Source: Lacrimispora xylanisolvens (lineage in GTDB: Bacteria; Bacillota; Clostridia; Lachnospirales; Lachnospiraceae). Taken from it: a stretch of 64,000 nt of DNA. The notes beneath the pieces were generated by a model, which saw only the letters and a list, made by a program, of their open reading frames with translations, was not told the origin of the DNA and ran no database searches. This document shows, one piece after another, positions 19,546 to 28,494 of this stretch (the first letter of the stretch is position 1; every line of letters begins with the position of its first letter). The position numbers and the translations under genes are program-made. The DNA lies in contig NZ_PTJA01000018.1 of assembly GCF_002934545.1 (NCBI RefSeq), positions 1-64,000 of the forward strand. The letters run 5' to 3'.

Positions 19546-20406
19546 CTAAACGTCATTATATTTCTTGGATTTTCTGTATTGCAGAGGGGATAAACCCGTA
19601 TATTTTTTAAAAACACGGTCAAAGTAAGACAACCGTTCATAACCCAGTTTCTGTGAGATGTCTTCCATGGTAAGTTTCTCGTCAAGAAGGAGAATTCTGG
19701 CTTGTTCAATTCTCTGACAGTTGATAAATTCATTGACAGTAAAATTGGTAACTTCTTTGAATATACGGCTTAAATAGCTTTTATCTAAATAAAATATGTT
19801 GGCCAGATCTTCTAAACCAAAGATTTCTGAATAATGAATCATAATATACTGTATGATTTCTGCGACTTTTACGTAGCGCATCATTTTTCTCTTTGGCATA
19901 TAATAGACCTCAGGTTTGATACCGGCTCCATTTAGTATCATGAGAAATAAAGACAACAGCTGATTTTTAACCTCTGTTGCACCGTATATTTTCTGGTTTC
20001 TCAATGCAGATTCCATACGGAACAGTTTTTTTTCCAGAATACTTTGCTGCTTTTCGTCCAGCTGCAGAACACCGTGATTATTTTGAAAAAATTCCAAAAG
20101 ATTAAGTTCCATTGCATTGCCTGCAAGACGAAGCCAGGACTCTTCCAGTTCAATCAGAATCCGTTCATGATAATTCCCTCCGATTACGTTGGTAAAAGGG
20201 ATGAGTTTCTTATCAATAAAGGTCAGCGTGCCTTTTCCCATCCGGTAGCTTTGGTTACCATAATAAAAAAAACGCTCTCCATTTAAGATATAGTAAATCT
20301 GATATTCATTTTTATAGAATCCGATGGTTTCAGCCAGATCACAGTCTCTGGACACATGGCTGATTCCGATGCCCTGACATTTTCCAGCAAAAATAACTTC
20401 TTTCAT
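19546..20406 (-). CDS. AraC family transcriptional regulator
   Basis: A 286-residue regulator with an N-terminal cupin-like sugar-sensing half (YQIYYILNGERFFYYGNQSYRMGKGTLTFIDK) and a C-terminal pair of AraC helix-turn-helix motifs (about 180-280, with IFYLDKSYLSRIFKEVTNFTVNEFI and DISQKLGYERLSYFDRVFKKYTGLSPLQYR). Its start overlaps the GH43 stop by 4 nt (ATGA), so the two are translationally coupled. It probably activates the GH43-transporter operon in response to a sugar. Confidence 0.92.
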   Translation of the reverse strand: MKEVIFAGKCQGIGISHVSRDCDLAETIGFYKNEYQIYYILNGERFFYYGNQSYRMGKGTLTFIDKKLIPFTNVIGGNYHERILIELEESWLRLAGNAMELNLLEFFQNNHGVLQLDEKQQSILEKKLFRMESALRNQKIYGATEVKNQLLSLFLMILNGAGIKPEVYYMPKRKMMRYVKVAEIIQYIMIHYSEIFGLEDLANIFYLDKSYLSRIFKEVTNFTVNEFINCQRIEQARILLLDEKLTMEDISQKLGYERLSYFDRVFKKYTGLSPLQYRKSKKYNDV

Positions 20407-21287
20407 TGATGTAGTCCTTTAACAGTCAGAGTGTTATTCTGTTCTTCCAGCCGATAAAAAACGGGGTGCTCTTTTTTGTGCTCATTGGGTGTATGGAGGG
20501 TAAGAATGAGCGCTCCTTTTTTGTCTTTAAAAATCATGCCGTGACCTCCATCTTTTTCAAAGAGCAATTGATCCTGCTGTATCCATTTGCCAGTAATATC
20601 TCCATTATCAGAATAAGCAATGGCCTGGGTATAACCTTCGTTTCCAAAACTTGACCACAGCATAAGAAGGCGGCCGTTTGTTGTCCGGTAAAGGAATGGA
20701 CCGTCCGTAACATAATGTTTTCCTGGTCTGTTTTTATTTTCAATTGTTACGACCCAGCTTTTGGCTTCCGATGCATGAAACAAAAGTTCAGGCTCCGATA
20801 CGGCATGGCTTAAATCGCTGCTTAACTTTACTGCACAAATGGAACCATCCGATATCTGAACCCATTCATGAACAAAAACCATATAAGGAGTTCCATCAGA
20901 ACTTACATAAAAGGTTCCGTCAATGCACTCCCAATCAGGGGGAGTTATTTGTTTCTGACTGTATAAGGTGAATGGTCCCAGTGGATGGTCTGCTTTTAAA
21001 ATGGCAGTTCCGCCATGATTTTTAGTATCTTTAAATGTAGCAAACATATAATAGGAATCCTGATAGCAGTGAACTTCAGGGGCCCAGCAGTTTCGGTCTG
21101 CAAAAAAGTTCTCAGGCTTGTGAAAAACTTCATAAGGGCCATCCCATTCAATTAGGTCAGTACTGGTATAACAATCAAAGCCGGTGGCGGCCATCCAGCA
21201 GGTTTCTGCTCTGGTTCCGTACATATAATAGACACCGTCAGACAGCAGTACGTAAGGATCTCTGATATTGATTTGTTCACTTTTCAT
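20403..21287 (-). CDS. Glycoside hydrolase family 43 protein
   Basis: A 294-residue five-bladed beta-propeller enzyme of the arabinofuranosidase/xylosidase type. Asp in NIRDPYVLL is the likely general base and Asp in CIDGTFY the pKa modulator. The position usually occupied by the general acid Glu reads TDGPFLY, an Asp; this form may be a subfamily trait. HGMIF late in the chain fits the central metal-binding His. There is no signal peptide, so it acts inside the cell on imported oligosaccharides. It is the first gene of the leftward sugar operon. Confidence 0.85.
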   Translation of the reverse strand: MKSEQINIRDPYVLLSDGVYYMYGTRAETCWMAATGFDCYTSTDLIEWDGPYEVFHKPENFFADRNCWAPEVHCYQDSYYMFATFKDTKNHGGTAILKADHPLGPFTLYSQKQITPPDWECIDGTFYVSSDGTPYMVFVHEWVQISDGSICAVKLSSDLSHAVSEPELLFHASEAKSWVVTIENKNRPGKHYVTDGPFLYRTTNGRLLMLWSSFGNEGYTQAIAYSDNGDITGKWIQQDQLLFEKDGGHGMIFKDKKGALILTLHTPNEHKKEHPVFYRLEEQNNTLTVKGLHQ

Positions 21288-21351
21288 TGTATTACCCCAT
21301 CCTTTTTTATTCTTTTGTGAATCCCCATTGGGAAATTAAATAGTTTTATTT

Positions 21352-21357
21352 ATTATA
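21352..21357 (-). promoter_or_regulatory. Possible -10 element of the GH43 operon
   Basis: TATAAT on the reverse strand, about 65 nt before the GH43 start, with only a poor -35 (TTCCAC-like). A weak -35 fits a promoter that needs an AraC-type activator. The rest of 21288-21416 shows nothing else clear. Confidence 0.4.
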
Positions 21358-21416
21358 CTGCATAATCGGGGAATGTGGAAAATATTAGAAGTATGATGAA
21401 AACTTATATTTTTCCC

Positions 21417-21445
21417 TTGACGAACCATGGTTTGTTCTATATAAT
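21417..21445 (+). promoter_or_regulatory. rpmH: rpmH promoter
   Basis: TTGACG (21417-21422), a 17-nt spacer and TATAAT (21440-21445), with a leader of about 80 nt before the L34 start. Confidence 0.85.
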
Positions 21446-21534
21446 TGGTATGATGTTTAATTAAAATAGTCTCAATATGTTTCATCATATTGCCTATGAT
21501 AAGCTATTGTAACAAGAGGAGGTGTCCGTAGATT

Positions 21535-21669
21535 ATGAAAATGACGTTCCAGCCAAAAAAGAGACAAAGATCAAAAGTTCATGGTTTCAGAGCCAGAATG
21601 AGCACTCCCGGCGGAAGAAAAGTTTTAGCTGCCAGAAGAGCAAAAGGAAGAGCAAAATTATCAGCTTAA
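21535..21669 (+). CDS. rpmH: Ribosomal protein L34
   Basis: A 44-residue, highly basic protein of the large ribosomal subunit. It begins [18 protein letters not shown] and continues through the conserved [20 protein letters not shown]. The length is exactly that of the family. AGGAGG at 21517-21522 lies 12 nt before the start. It is the first gene of the rpmH-rnpA-yidD-yidC-khpB run. The longer frame overlapping it in another phase is not a gene. Confidence 0.97.
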   Translation: MKMTFQPKKRQRSKVHGFRARMSTPGGRKVLAARRAKGRAKLSA

Positions 21670-21676
21670 TGGACCA

Positions 21677-21700
21677 GGCCGCAAGTAATTGTGGCCTTTT
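21677..21700 (+). terminator. Hairpin with T-run between rpmH and rnpA
   Basis: GGCCGCA and TGTGGCC (21690-21696) pair with a 6-nt loop and are followed by TTTT. It may act as an attenuating terminator that lowers rnpA expression relative to rpmH. Confidence 0.7.
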
Positions 21701-21741
21701 CTTTTCTCAAATTCCAGAAAAACGGAAAAGGAAAGAGTTGA

Positions 21742-22089
21742 ATGAAACATTTTAATTCGATTAAAAAGAACAGGGATTTCAAGGAAGTATATCAGAGTGG
21801 AAAATCCCTTGCTAACAGACTTCTTGTTATGTATGTTTTAAAGACGGACAGGCCGGATACAAGAATCGGTATCTCGGTGAGCAAGAAGGTAGGAAACAGT
21901 GTTATCAGGCATCATATAACCAGATTAATCAGAGAAAGCTTCAGGCTTCATGAAGATATGCTTGAGACAGGGTTAGACATCGTGGTCGTTGTGAGAACAG
22001 CGGCAAAAGAAGAAAAATACAAGACAATCGAAAGTGCATATCTGCACTTGTGCGGACTTCATAACATTTTAAAAAAAGAATCGAAGTGA
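21742..22089 (+). CDS. rnpA: Ribonuclease P protein component
   Basis: The protein cofactor of RNase P, which helps mature tRNA 5' ends, 115 residues. It shows the early [30 protein letters not shown] segment and the RNR signature region, here as [21 protein letters not shown]. Length and basic character are normal. It follows rpmH and precedes yidD by 4 nt. Confidence 0.95.
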   Translation: MKHFNSIKKNRDFKEVYQSGKSLANRLLVMYVLKTDRPDTRIGISVSKKVGNSVIRHHITRLIRESFRLHEDMLETGLDIVVVVRTAAKEEKYKTIESAYLHLCGLHNILKKESK

Positions 22090-22093
22090 TCTT

Positions 22094-22309
22094 ATGGTAA
22101 AAAAAATCATGATTTTAATGATCAGAGGATATCAGAAATATTTATCTCCTCTGAAGATAAGAACTCACTGTATATACACACCTACGTGTTCTCAATACGC
22201 CATTGAGGCACTGCAAAAGTATGGTGTGTTTAAAGGTACGTTTTTGGCTTGCATAAGAATTATTCGTTGTAATCCTTTTGCAAAAGGCGGTTATGATCCA
22301 GTTCCGTAA
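22094..22309 (+). CDS. yidD: Membrane protein insertion efficiency factor YidD
   Basis: A 71-residue member of the YidD family with the conserved core [32 protein letters not shown] and [10 protein letters not shown]. It is a small membrane-associated protein thought to assist YidC-dependent insertion. It starts 4 nt after rnpA and sits 19 nt before yidC, the usual order. Confidence 0.95.
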   Translation: MVKKIMILMIRGYQKYLSPLKIRTHCIYTPTCSQYAIEALQKYGVFKGTFLACIRIIRCNPFAKGGYDPVP

Positions 22310-22328
22310 ATGATGAGGAGGTAGTTCA

Positions 22329-23609
22329 TTGGAATTCTTAGTACTCACTAAGGTAGGAGGCGTTCTGGGACCTTTTGCAACTGTTCTGGGTGTAATCATG
22401 GATTTGCTATTCCAGATGACATCTGCAGTTGGAATCCAGAACATTGGTTTATGTATTATTTTGTTTACTCTTGTGACAAAGCTTTTAATGTTTCCGCTGA
22501 CATTACAACAGCAGAAATCATCAAAACTGATGAGCGTTATGCAGCCGGAAATTTCCGCCGTACAGGCAAAGTATAAAGGGAAAACTGACCAGGAATCCAT
22601 GAGAAGACAGAACGTGGAAATGCAGGCAGTTTATGAGAAATACGGAACATCCATGACTGGAGGCTGTGTACAGCTGGTAATCCAGATGCCAATTCTGTTC
22701 GCTCTTTATCAGGTAATTTATCATATTCCTGCTTACGTACAGAGTGTTAAGGCTGTTTTTGTTAATGTAGTGACTGCAATTACTTCTCTTGGTGGTGATC
22801 ATGTTGCACAGCTGACACAGTTTGCAGCTGATCATAAGATCACATTATCAAGAATCGGAGATTTAAATACCAGTAATGGAATGGTGGATTTTTTATACCA
22901 GTTAAATCCGGATCAGTGGAATGCTTTAAAAAATCTTTATCCAACCATCCAGGATACCATTACTACCAATGCTGCTCAGATTGAGCATATGAATTCCTTC
23001 CTTGGTATTAACCTGGCGTCTACACCAGCCAGTGTTATTTTCCCAACTGGCGGCGGTTTTCATTTAAGCCTTGCACTCCTGATTCCTGTTCTTGCTGGTG
23101 CCAGCCAGTGGTTTAGTACAAAGCTTATGACGGTGAATCAGCCTAAGAGTGGAGCAGATGAGAATAATGCTATGGCACAGTCTATGAAGAGCATGAATAC
23201 CGTCATGCCTTTAATGTCCGTATTCTTCTGCTTTACATTTGCGTCTGGTATTGGTATTTACTGGATTGCTTCCAGTGTTTTCCAGATCATTCAGCAGGTT
23301 TTAATTAACCGTCATTTAAACCGCATTGATATGGATGAGATGATTAAGAAGAATCTGGATAAAGCAAATAAAAAGCGTGCGAAAAAAGGTCTTCCACCTC
23401 AGCGTGTTTCTCAGAATGCTACTGCAAACCTTAAGAATCTTCAGGCTAACAATGAGAAAGCAGAGCAGGAACTGAATGCTAAAATAGAAAAAGCAAAGGA
23501 GCAGGTAAAGGCTTCTAACGATTACTATCAAAGCACAACTTCAGATCCCAACAGCATTTCTGCCAAGGCACGTATGGTTTCGAAGTACAATGAAAAGCAC
23601 AGTAAATAG
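22329..23609 (+). CDS. yidC: Membrane protein insertase YidC
   Basis: A YidC/Oxa1 insertase of 426 residues. The 60KD_IMP domain shows GIQNIGLCIILFTLVTKLLMFPLTLQQQKSS, then an amphipathic cytosolic loop, GGCVQLVIQMPILFALYQVIY, and three more helices near the end, followed by a basic, Lys-rich cytosolic tail. No lipoprotein signal is seen; the first helix starts directly. The start is TTG, supported by AGGAGG 7 nt upstream; no ATG fits better. Confidence 0.95.
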   Translation: MEFLVLTKVGGVLGPFATVLGVIMDLLFQMTSAVGIQNIGLCIILFTLVTKLLMFPLTLQQQKSSKLMSVMQPEISAVQAKYKGKTDQESMRRQNVEMQAVYEKYGTSMTGGCVQLVIQMPILFALYQVIYHIPAYVQSVKAVFVNVVTAITSLGGDHVAQLTQFAADHKITLSRIGDLNTSNGMVDFLYQLNPDQWNALKNLYPTIQDTITTNAAQIEHMNSFLGINLASTPASVIFPTGGGFHLSLALLIPVLAGASQWFSTKLMTVNQPKSGADENNAMAQSMKSMNTVMPLMSVFFCFTFASGIGIYWIASSVFQIIQQVLINRHLNRIDMDEMIKKNLDKANKKRAKKGLPPQRVSQNATANLKNLQANNEKAEQELNAKIEKAKEQVKASNDYYQSTTSDPNSISAKARMVSKYNEKHSK

Positions 23610-23621
23610 GAGGGGTGACCT

Positions 23622-24287
23622 ATGGATATGATTACAGTTTCAGCAAAAACCGTTGATGAGGCGATTACAAAAGCATTAATCCAACTGGAAACAACCAGTG
23701 ATAAACTGGAGTATGAGATTGTTGATAAAGGTAGTAATGGTATTCTGGGATTTATCGGTTCAAAGCCTGCTGTCATCCGCGCAAGGAAGAAAGAAACCTT
23801 GGAGGACATGGCAATGACCTTTCTTTCCGATGTATTTAGTGCAATGGATTTAGGCGTTTCTATGGAAGCCGCATTTGATCAGGGAGAGCGTGAACTTTCC
23901 ATCAATATGTCTGGTGATGACATGGGAATCCTGATTGGAAAAAGAGGACAGACTCTGGATTCTTTGCAGTATCTGGTAAGTCTTGTTGTTAATAAGGAAA
24001 GCGAAGATTATATTCGCGTGAAACTGGATACGGAAAATTACAGAGAGCGCAGAAAAGAAACTCTGGAAACACTGGCAAAGAATATTGCTTACAAAGTGAA
24101 GCGTACCAGAAGACCGGTATCTCTGGAGCCTATGAATCCGTATGAAAGAAGAATTATTCATTCCGCACTTCAAAATGACAAATTTGTTGTTACCAGAAGT
24201 GATGGGGAAGAACCATTCAGACACGTGGTAATATCCTTGAAAAAGGAACATGTAAAAAAAGAACGATATCAGGATAGAGATAAATAG
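23622..24287 (+). CDS. khpB: RNA-binding protein KhpB (Jag), Jag-KH-R3H domains
   Basis: A 221-residue Jag-type protein: Jag_N domain (1-50, TVSAKTVDEAITKAL), a KH domain with GDDMGILIGKRGQTLDSLQYL, and a C-terminal R3H domain with MNPYERRIIHSALQ. It binds RNA and affects cell division and envelope genes in Firmicutes. AGGAGGGG at 23608-23615 overlaps the yidC stop. It is the last gene before the terminator at 24302-24337. Confidence 0.93.
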   Translation: MDMITVSAKTVDEAITKALIQLETTSDKLEYEIVDKGSNGILGFIGSKPAVIRARKKETLEDMAMTFLSDVFSAMDLGVSMEAAFDQGERELSINMSGDDMGILIGKRGQTLDSLQYLVSLVVNKESEDYIRVKLDTENYRERRKETLETLAKNIAYKVKRTRRPVSLEPMNPYERRIIHSALQNDKFVVTRSDGEEPFRHVVISLKKEHVKKERYQDRDK

Positions 24288-24301
24288 TCAAACAACAATG
24301 A

Positions 24302-24337
24302 GGGTTGGGGCTGTCGGAAGGCACCCTCAACCCTTTT
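24302..24337 (+). terminator. Terminator of the rpmH-khpB operon
   Basis: GGGTTGGGG (24302-24310) pairs with CCCTCAACCC (24324-24333) with one bulged base, followed by TTTT. Confidence 0.85.
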
Positions 24338-24340
24338 CTC

Positions 24341-24362
24341 ACGCCAGTGTATTGACTGGCGT
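24341..24362 (+). promoter_or_regulatory. Perfect 8-bp inverted repeat before mnmE
   Basis: ACGCCAGT GTATTG ACTGGCGT forms a perfect hairpin ending 17 nt before the mnmE start. There is no T-run, so it is not a terminator. It could be an operator or a leader hairpin just ahead of the weak ribosome binding site AGGTGA. No promoter with proper spacing was seen between it and mnmE. Confidence 0.6.
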
Positions 24363-24379
24363 AAAACAGGTGATAGAAT

Positions 24380-25759
24380 ATGAAGATGAATACAATAGCG
24401 GCGATTGCCACAGCGATGTCCAGTTCCGGGATCGGAATTGTAAGGATCAGCGGCGAGGAGTCATTTCAGATTATAGACAGGATTTTTAAAGGAAAAGGGA
24501 AACGTGTGAAACGGCTCTCTGAGGAGAAATCTCATACGATTCACTACGGATATATTTATGATGGCGAGGAACTGATTGATGAGGTTCTGGTTCTGCTCAT
24601 GAGAGGACCGGGCAGTTATACGGGAGAAGATACCGTTGAGATTGACTGTCATGGAGGAGTTCTGGTTACTAAAAAGATACTGGAGACTGTGTTAAAGTAC
24701 GGAGCCAGACCAGCTGAACCAGGGGAATTTACCAAGCGGGCATTTTTAAGCGGAAGAATAGATCTAACACAGGCAGAGGCAGTTATTGATGTGATTAATG
24801 CGAAAAATCAATATGCTTTAAAGTCTTCCGTCAGTCAGCTGGATGGTGCTGTTTCCAAGCGTGTCCGTGCACTTCGAGAGACGATTATTTATCATATTGC
24901 CTTTATCGAATCGGCACTTGATGATCCGGAGCATATCTCTCTGGATGGTTATCAGGAAACTCTGCTTCAGGGAATTATGCCTATAAAGGAAGAACTGAAG
25001 CGGTTGATCCGTTCTTCAGAGAATGGAAGAGTGCTTTCAGAAGGGATTGAGACTGTCATTATGGGGAAACCCAATGCCGGTAAATCCTCTCTTCTTAATG
25101 TTCTTGTGGGGGAGGATCGGGCGATTGTTACAGATATTGCCGGAACCACCCGTGATACATTAAAGGAGCAGATCATGCTGGAAGATTTAAGCCTGAATAT
25201 GATAGATACCGCTGGAATCCGTGATACAGAGGATGTAGTTGAAAAAATAGGGGTTGAAAAAGCAAGGCAGGCAGCTGAAGGCGCTGATTTAATTATCTAT
25301 GTGGTGGATGGTTCCTGCCCCCTTGATGAAAATGATGAAGACATTTTATCTTTTATTGAAGGCAGGAAAGCAGTGATTGTTTTAAATAAATCAGATTTAT
25401 CCATGGTTGTTACACCGGATTTATTAAATAAAAGAACCAGTCATAAAGTTATTACAATTTCTGCCAGAAACCGTTCTGGCATTGAGGACCTGGAGCATGA
25501 GATTAAGACCATGTTCTATGAGGGTGAAATTGATTTTAACGATCAGGTTTATATTACGAATGTAAGACAGAAGAATGCACTGGAAGAAGCATTTAAAAGT
25601 CTTGCTATGGTGGAGCAGAGCATACATGACGGGATGGCTGAGGACTTCTATTCCATTGACTTAATGGATGCGTATGAGCAGCTTGGAATTATACTGGGAG
25701 AATCCATAGAAGATGATCTGGTCAATGAAATATTCAGTAAATTCTGTATGGGTAAGTAA
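24380..25759 (+). CDS. mnmE: tRNA modification GTPase MnmE
   Basis: A 459-residue GTPase that with MnmG makes the cmnm5U modification at the wobble base of certain tRNAs. The N-terminal formyl-THF-binding domain ([21 protein letters not shown]) is followed by a helical region and a G domain with GKPNAGKSS (G1), DIAGTTRD (G2/G3) and NKSD (G4). The chain ends FCMGK, the conserved C-terminal Cys motif FC(I/M)GK. It precedes mnmG by 23 nt. Confidence 0.97.
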   Translation: MKMNTIAAIATAMSSSGIGIVRISGEESFQIIDRIFKGKGKRVKRLSEEKSHTIHYGYIYDGEELIDEVLVLLMRGPGSYTGEDTVEIDCHGGVLVTKKILETVLKYGARPAEPGEFTKRAFLSGRIDLTQAEAVIDVINAKNQYALKSSVSQLDGAVSKRVRALRETIIYHIAFIESALDDPEHISLDGYQETLLQGIMPIKEELKRLIRSSENGRVLSEGIETVIMGKPNAGKSSLLNVLVGEDRAIVTDIAGTTRDTLKEQIMLEDLSLNMIDTAGIRDTEDVVEKIGVEKARQAAEGADLIIYVVDGSCPLDENDEDILSFIEGRKAVIVLNKSDLSMVVTPDLLNKRTSHKVITISARNRSGIEDLEHEIKTMFYEGEIDFNDQVYITNVRQKNALEEAFKSLAMVEQSIHDGMAEDFYSIDLMDAYEQLGIILGESIEDDLVNEIFSKFCMGK

Positions 25760-25782
25760 GGATCAGAAAAGAGGAGATAAAA

Positions 25783-27684
25783 ATGCAGTATTTAGAGGAG
25801 TCTTATGATGTAGTAGTAGTCGGCGCTGGTCACGCTGGCTGTGAGGCTGCCCTGGCATGCGCCAGACTGGGCCTTGAGACAATTATGTTTACTGTCAGTG
25901 TAGACAGTATTGCACTGATGCCCTGTAATCCCAATATTGGTGGTAGCTCAAAAGGCCATCTGGTGAGAGAGCTGGATGCCTTAGGCGGAGAGATGGGGAA
26001 AAACATTGATAAGACATTTATTCAGTCAAAGATGCTTAACCAGTCTAAGGGTCCGGCTGTCCATTCATTAAGAGCTCAGGCTGACAAACAGGACTATTCA
26101 AGATCTATGAGGAGAATCTTGGAGAATACAGATCATCTGACCATACGGCAGGCAGAAGTATCTGAAATCATAACAGAAAATGGGATTCTGACCGGGGTTA
26201 AAACTTATTCCGGTGCTGTGTACCACTGTAAGGCCGCTGTATTAGCGACTGGAACCTATTTAAGAGCAAGGTGCATTTACGGTGATGTAAGCAATTATAC
26301 AGGCCCCAATGGGCTTCAGGCGGCCAATCACTTAACTGATTCCTTAAAGGCCAATGGAATCGAAATGAGGCGCTTTAAGACAGGTACTCCCGCCAGAGTG
26401 GATAAAAGAAGCATCGACTTTTCTAAAATGGAGGAGCAGCTGGGCGATGAGAGAGTAGTGCCGTTTTCCTTTTCAACGGATCCGGAATCCATCCAGAAGG
26501 AACAGATATCCTGCTGGCTCACTTATACAAATAGCAGCACACACGAGATTATCAGGAATAATCTGGATCGTTCTCCTTTATACTCCGGTGCAATTGAAGG
26601 TACAGGACCAAGATATTGCCCATCCATCGAGGATAAAGTGGTGAAATTCCCGGATAAAGACCGCCATCAGGTATTTGTGGAACCAGAAGGACTTTACACC
26701 AATGAAATGTATCTGGGAGGAATGTCAAGTTCCCTTCCTGAGGATGTCCAGTATGCCATGTACAGAACCGTTCCTGGGCTGGAACATGTTAAGATCGTAA
26801 GAAATGCATACGCGATTGAATATGACTGTATTAATTCCAGACAGCTGTATGCCACTTTGGAATTTAAAGCGGTCAGCGGTTTATTCAGCGGTGGACAGTT
26901 TAATGGAAGTTCAGGTTATGAGGAAGCAGCTGTTCAGGGATTTATGGCAGGAGTAAATGCTGCCATGAAAATTCTTAAAAGAGAGCCAGTCGTTTTAGAT
27001 CGTTCACAGGCGTATATTGGTGTTTTAATTGATGATCTGGTTACCAAGGAGAATCTGGAACCTTACCGTATGATGACATCAAGAGCAGAATACAGACTTC
27101 TTCTTCGTCAGGACAATGCAGATCTGCGTTTAATGGGAATTGGACATCAGATTGGTTTGATCAGTGATGAAAGATATAAAGAATTATTAAAAAAAGAAGA
27201 AGCAATTGAATTAGAAATCAGACGTCTGGAATCAACCAATATCGGAGCATCCAGTAAAGTACAGGAGTTTTTGGAGAAGCACGGGAGCACGCCGTTAAAA
27301 ACAGGAACAACTTTGGCTGAATTAGTGCGCAGACCAGAACTTGATTATATTATGTTAACTGATATAGATGCCAATCGGTTGCCACTTCCAAATGATGTAA
27401 TGGAGCAGGTAGATATCAATATTAAGTATGAAGGATATATACGCAGACAGAAGCAACAGGTCTCACAATATAAAAAACTGGAAAACAGAAAGCTGCAGGC
27501 AGAATTTGATTATGCAGAAATAAAAGGATTGAGAAGAGAAGCCATCCAGAAACTAAATTTATATAAGCCTATGTCTATTGGACAGGCATCCAGAATATCA
27601 GGTGTTTCTCCAGCAGACATCTCTGTTCTTCTGGTTTACTTAGAGCAGATGAAGTTCCATAAAAATACAGATCAGAAGGAGTGA
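25783..27684 (+). CDS. mnmG: tRNA uridine-5-carboxymethylaminomethyl modification protein MnmG
   Basis: An FAD-dependent partner of MnmE, 633 residues, normal length. The Rossmann motif [19 protein letters not shown] near the N-terminus binds [26 protein letters not shown] is the GidA signature, and conserved Cys residues occur in the middle. The C-terminal helical part ends with [17 protein letters not shown], which contacts MnmE. It is 10 nt upstream of rsmG. Confidence 0.97.
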   Translation: MQYLEESYDVVVVGAGHAGCEAALACARLGLETIMFTVSVDSIALMPCNPNIGGSSKGHLVRELDALGGEMGKNIDKTFIQSKMLNQSKGPAVHSLRAQADKQDYSRSMRRILENTDHLTIRQAEVSEIITENGILTGVKTYSGAVYHCKAAVLATGTYLRARCIYGDVSNYTGPNGLQAANHLTDSLKANGIEMRRFKTGTPARVDKRSIDFSKMEEQLGDERVVPFSFSTDPESIQKEQISCWLTYTNSSTHEIIRNNLDRSPLYSGAIEGTGPRYCPSIEDKVVKFPDKDRHQVFVEPEGLYTNEMYLGGMSSSLPEDVQYAMYRTVPGLEHVKIVRNAYAIEYDCINSRQLYATLEFKAVSGLFSGGQFNGSSGYEEAAVQGFMAGVNAAMKILKREPVVLDRSQAYIGVLIDDLVTKENLEPYRMMTSRAEYRLLLRQDNADLRLMGIGHQIGLISDERYKELLKKEEAIELEIRRLESTNIGASSKVQEFLEKHGSTPLKTGTTLAELVRRPELDYIMLTDIDANRLPLPNDVMEQVDINIKYEGYIRRQKQQVSQYKKLENRKLQAEFDYAEIKGLRREAIQKLNLYKPMSIGQASRISGVSPADISVLLVYLEQMKFHKNTDQKE

Positions 27685-27694
27685 GGCAGGAAAT

Positions 27695-28426
27695 ATGACA
27701 GATGCTTTCTATGAGAAGTTCCAAAATGAATTGAGTCTATTATCTATTAATTTAGAAAAGAATCAATTGGAGCAATTTTATAAATATTATGAAATATTGG
27801 TTGAATGGAACAAGGTAATGAACCTTACTGCAATTACAGAGATGGAAGAAGTTATATCCAAGCATTTTGTTGATAGTTTATCTCTTATTAAGGTTTTAAA
27901 TGATTTGAGTACTGAGGTCTATAACATAATTGATGTTGGTACAGGTGCTGGTTTCCCTGGGATTCCTTTAAAAATTGCATTTCCACAACTCAAAATTACA
28001 TTGATGGATTCTTTGAATAAAAGAATAAATTTTCTCAATGAAGTAATTAATAATTTGGGTTTAAAAGATATTTGTGCAATTCATGGAAGAGCAGAAGATT
28101 TAGGCCGTGATATCAAGCATAGAGAACAATATGATATTTGTGTTTCCAGAGCAGTTGCAAATTTAAGCACTTTATCAGAATATTGCATGCCCTTTGTGAA
28201 AGTAGGTGGTTGTTTTATCCCATACAAATCTGGCAAGATAGAAGAGGAGTTAGGAGAAGCAAAACATGCGGTTTTTCTCTTAGGTGGAAAAATAGAAGAT
28301 ACAGAACGATTTTTACTGCCAGGTACTGAGGCAGAGAGATCATTGATTAAAATTAATAAAGGTAACGGTATTTCTAAAAAGTATCCGAGAAAAGCAGGGT
28401 TACCATCAAAAGAGCCGTTAAAGTAA
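27695..28426 (+). CDS. rsmG: 16S rRNA (guanine527-N7)-methyltransferase RsmG
   Basis: A SAM-dependent methyltransferase of 243 residues that modifies G527 of 16S rRNA. It shows NLTAITEMEEVISKHFVDSL and the SAM-binding loop DVGTGAGFPGIPLKI, with VSRAVANLSTL downstream. Loss of this enzyme is known to give low-level streptomycin resistance. The gene ends 2 nt before the first parS site. Confidence 0.96.
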   Translation: MTDAFYEKFQNELSLLSINLEKNQLEQFYKYYEILVEWNKVMNLTAITEMEEVISKHFVDSLSLIKVLNDLSTEVYNIIDVGTGAGFPGIPLKIAFPQLKITLMDSLNKRINFLNEVINNLGLKDICAIHGRAEDLGRDIKHREQYDICVSRAVANLSTLSEYCMPFVKVGGCFIPYKSGKIEEELGEAKHAVFLLGGKIEDTERFLLPGTEAERSLIKINKGNGISKKYPRKAGLPSKEPLK

Positions 28427-28428
28427 AA

Positions 28429-28444
28429 TGTTTCACGTGAAACA
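28429..28444. other. parS site 1
   Basis: TGTTTCACGTGAAACA, identical to the consensus 16-bp ParB-binding palindrome, placed just after the rsmG stop codon. Confidence 0.95.
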
Positions 28445-28473
28445 TCCATTAGAGAATATTATCTCCGCAGGAA

Positions 28474-28489
28474 TGTTTCACGTGAAACA
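28474..28489. other. parS site 2
   Basis: A second perfect TGTTTCACGTGAAACA, 29 nt after site 1 and followed by T7. The hairpin plus T-run could also end transcription of the mnmE-mnmG-rsmG unit. Confidence 0.95.
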
Positions 28490-28494
28490 TTTTT

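Noticed and set aside
21522-21755. 77-codon frame across rpmH
   Set aside because: It is a different phase of the same DNA; the 44-residue frame at 21535-21669 is clearly L34.
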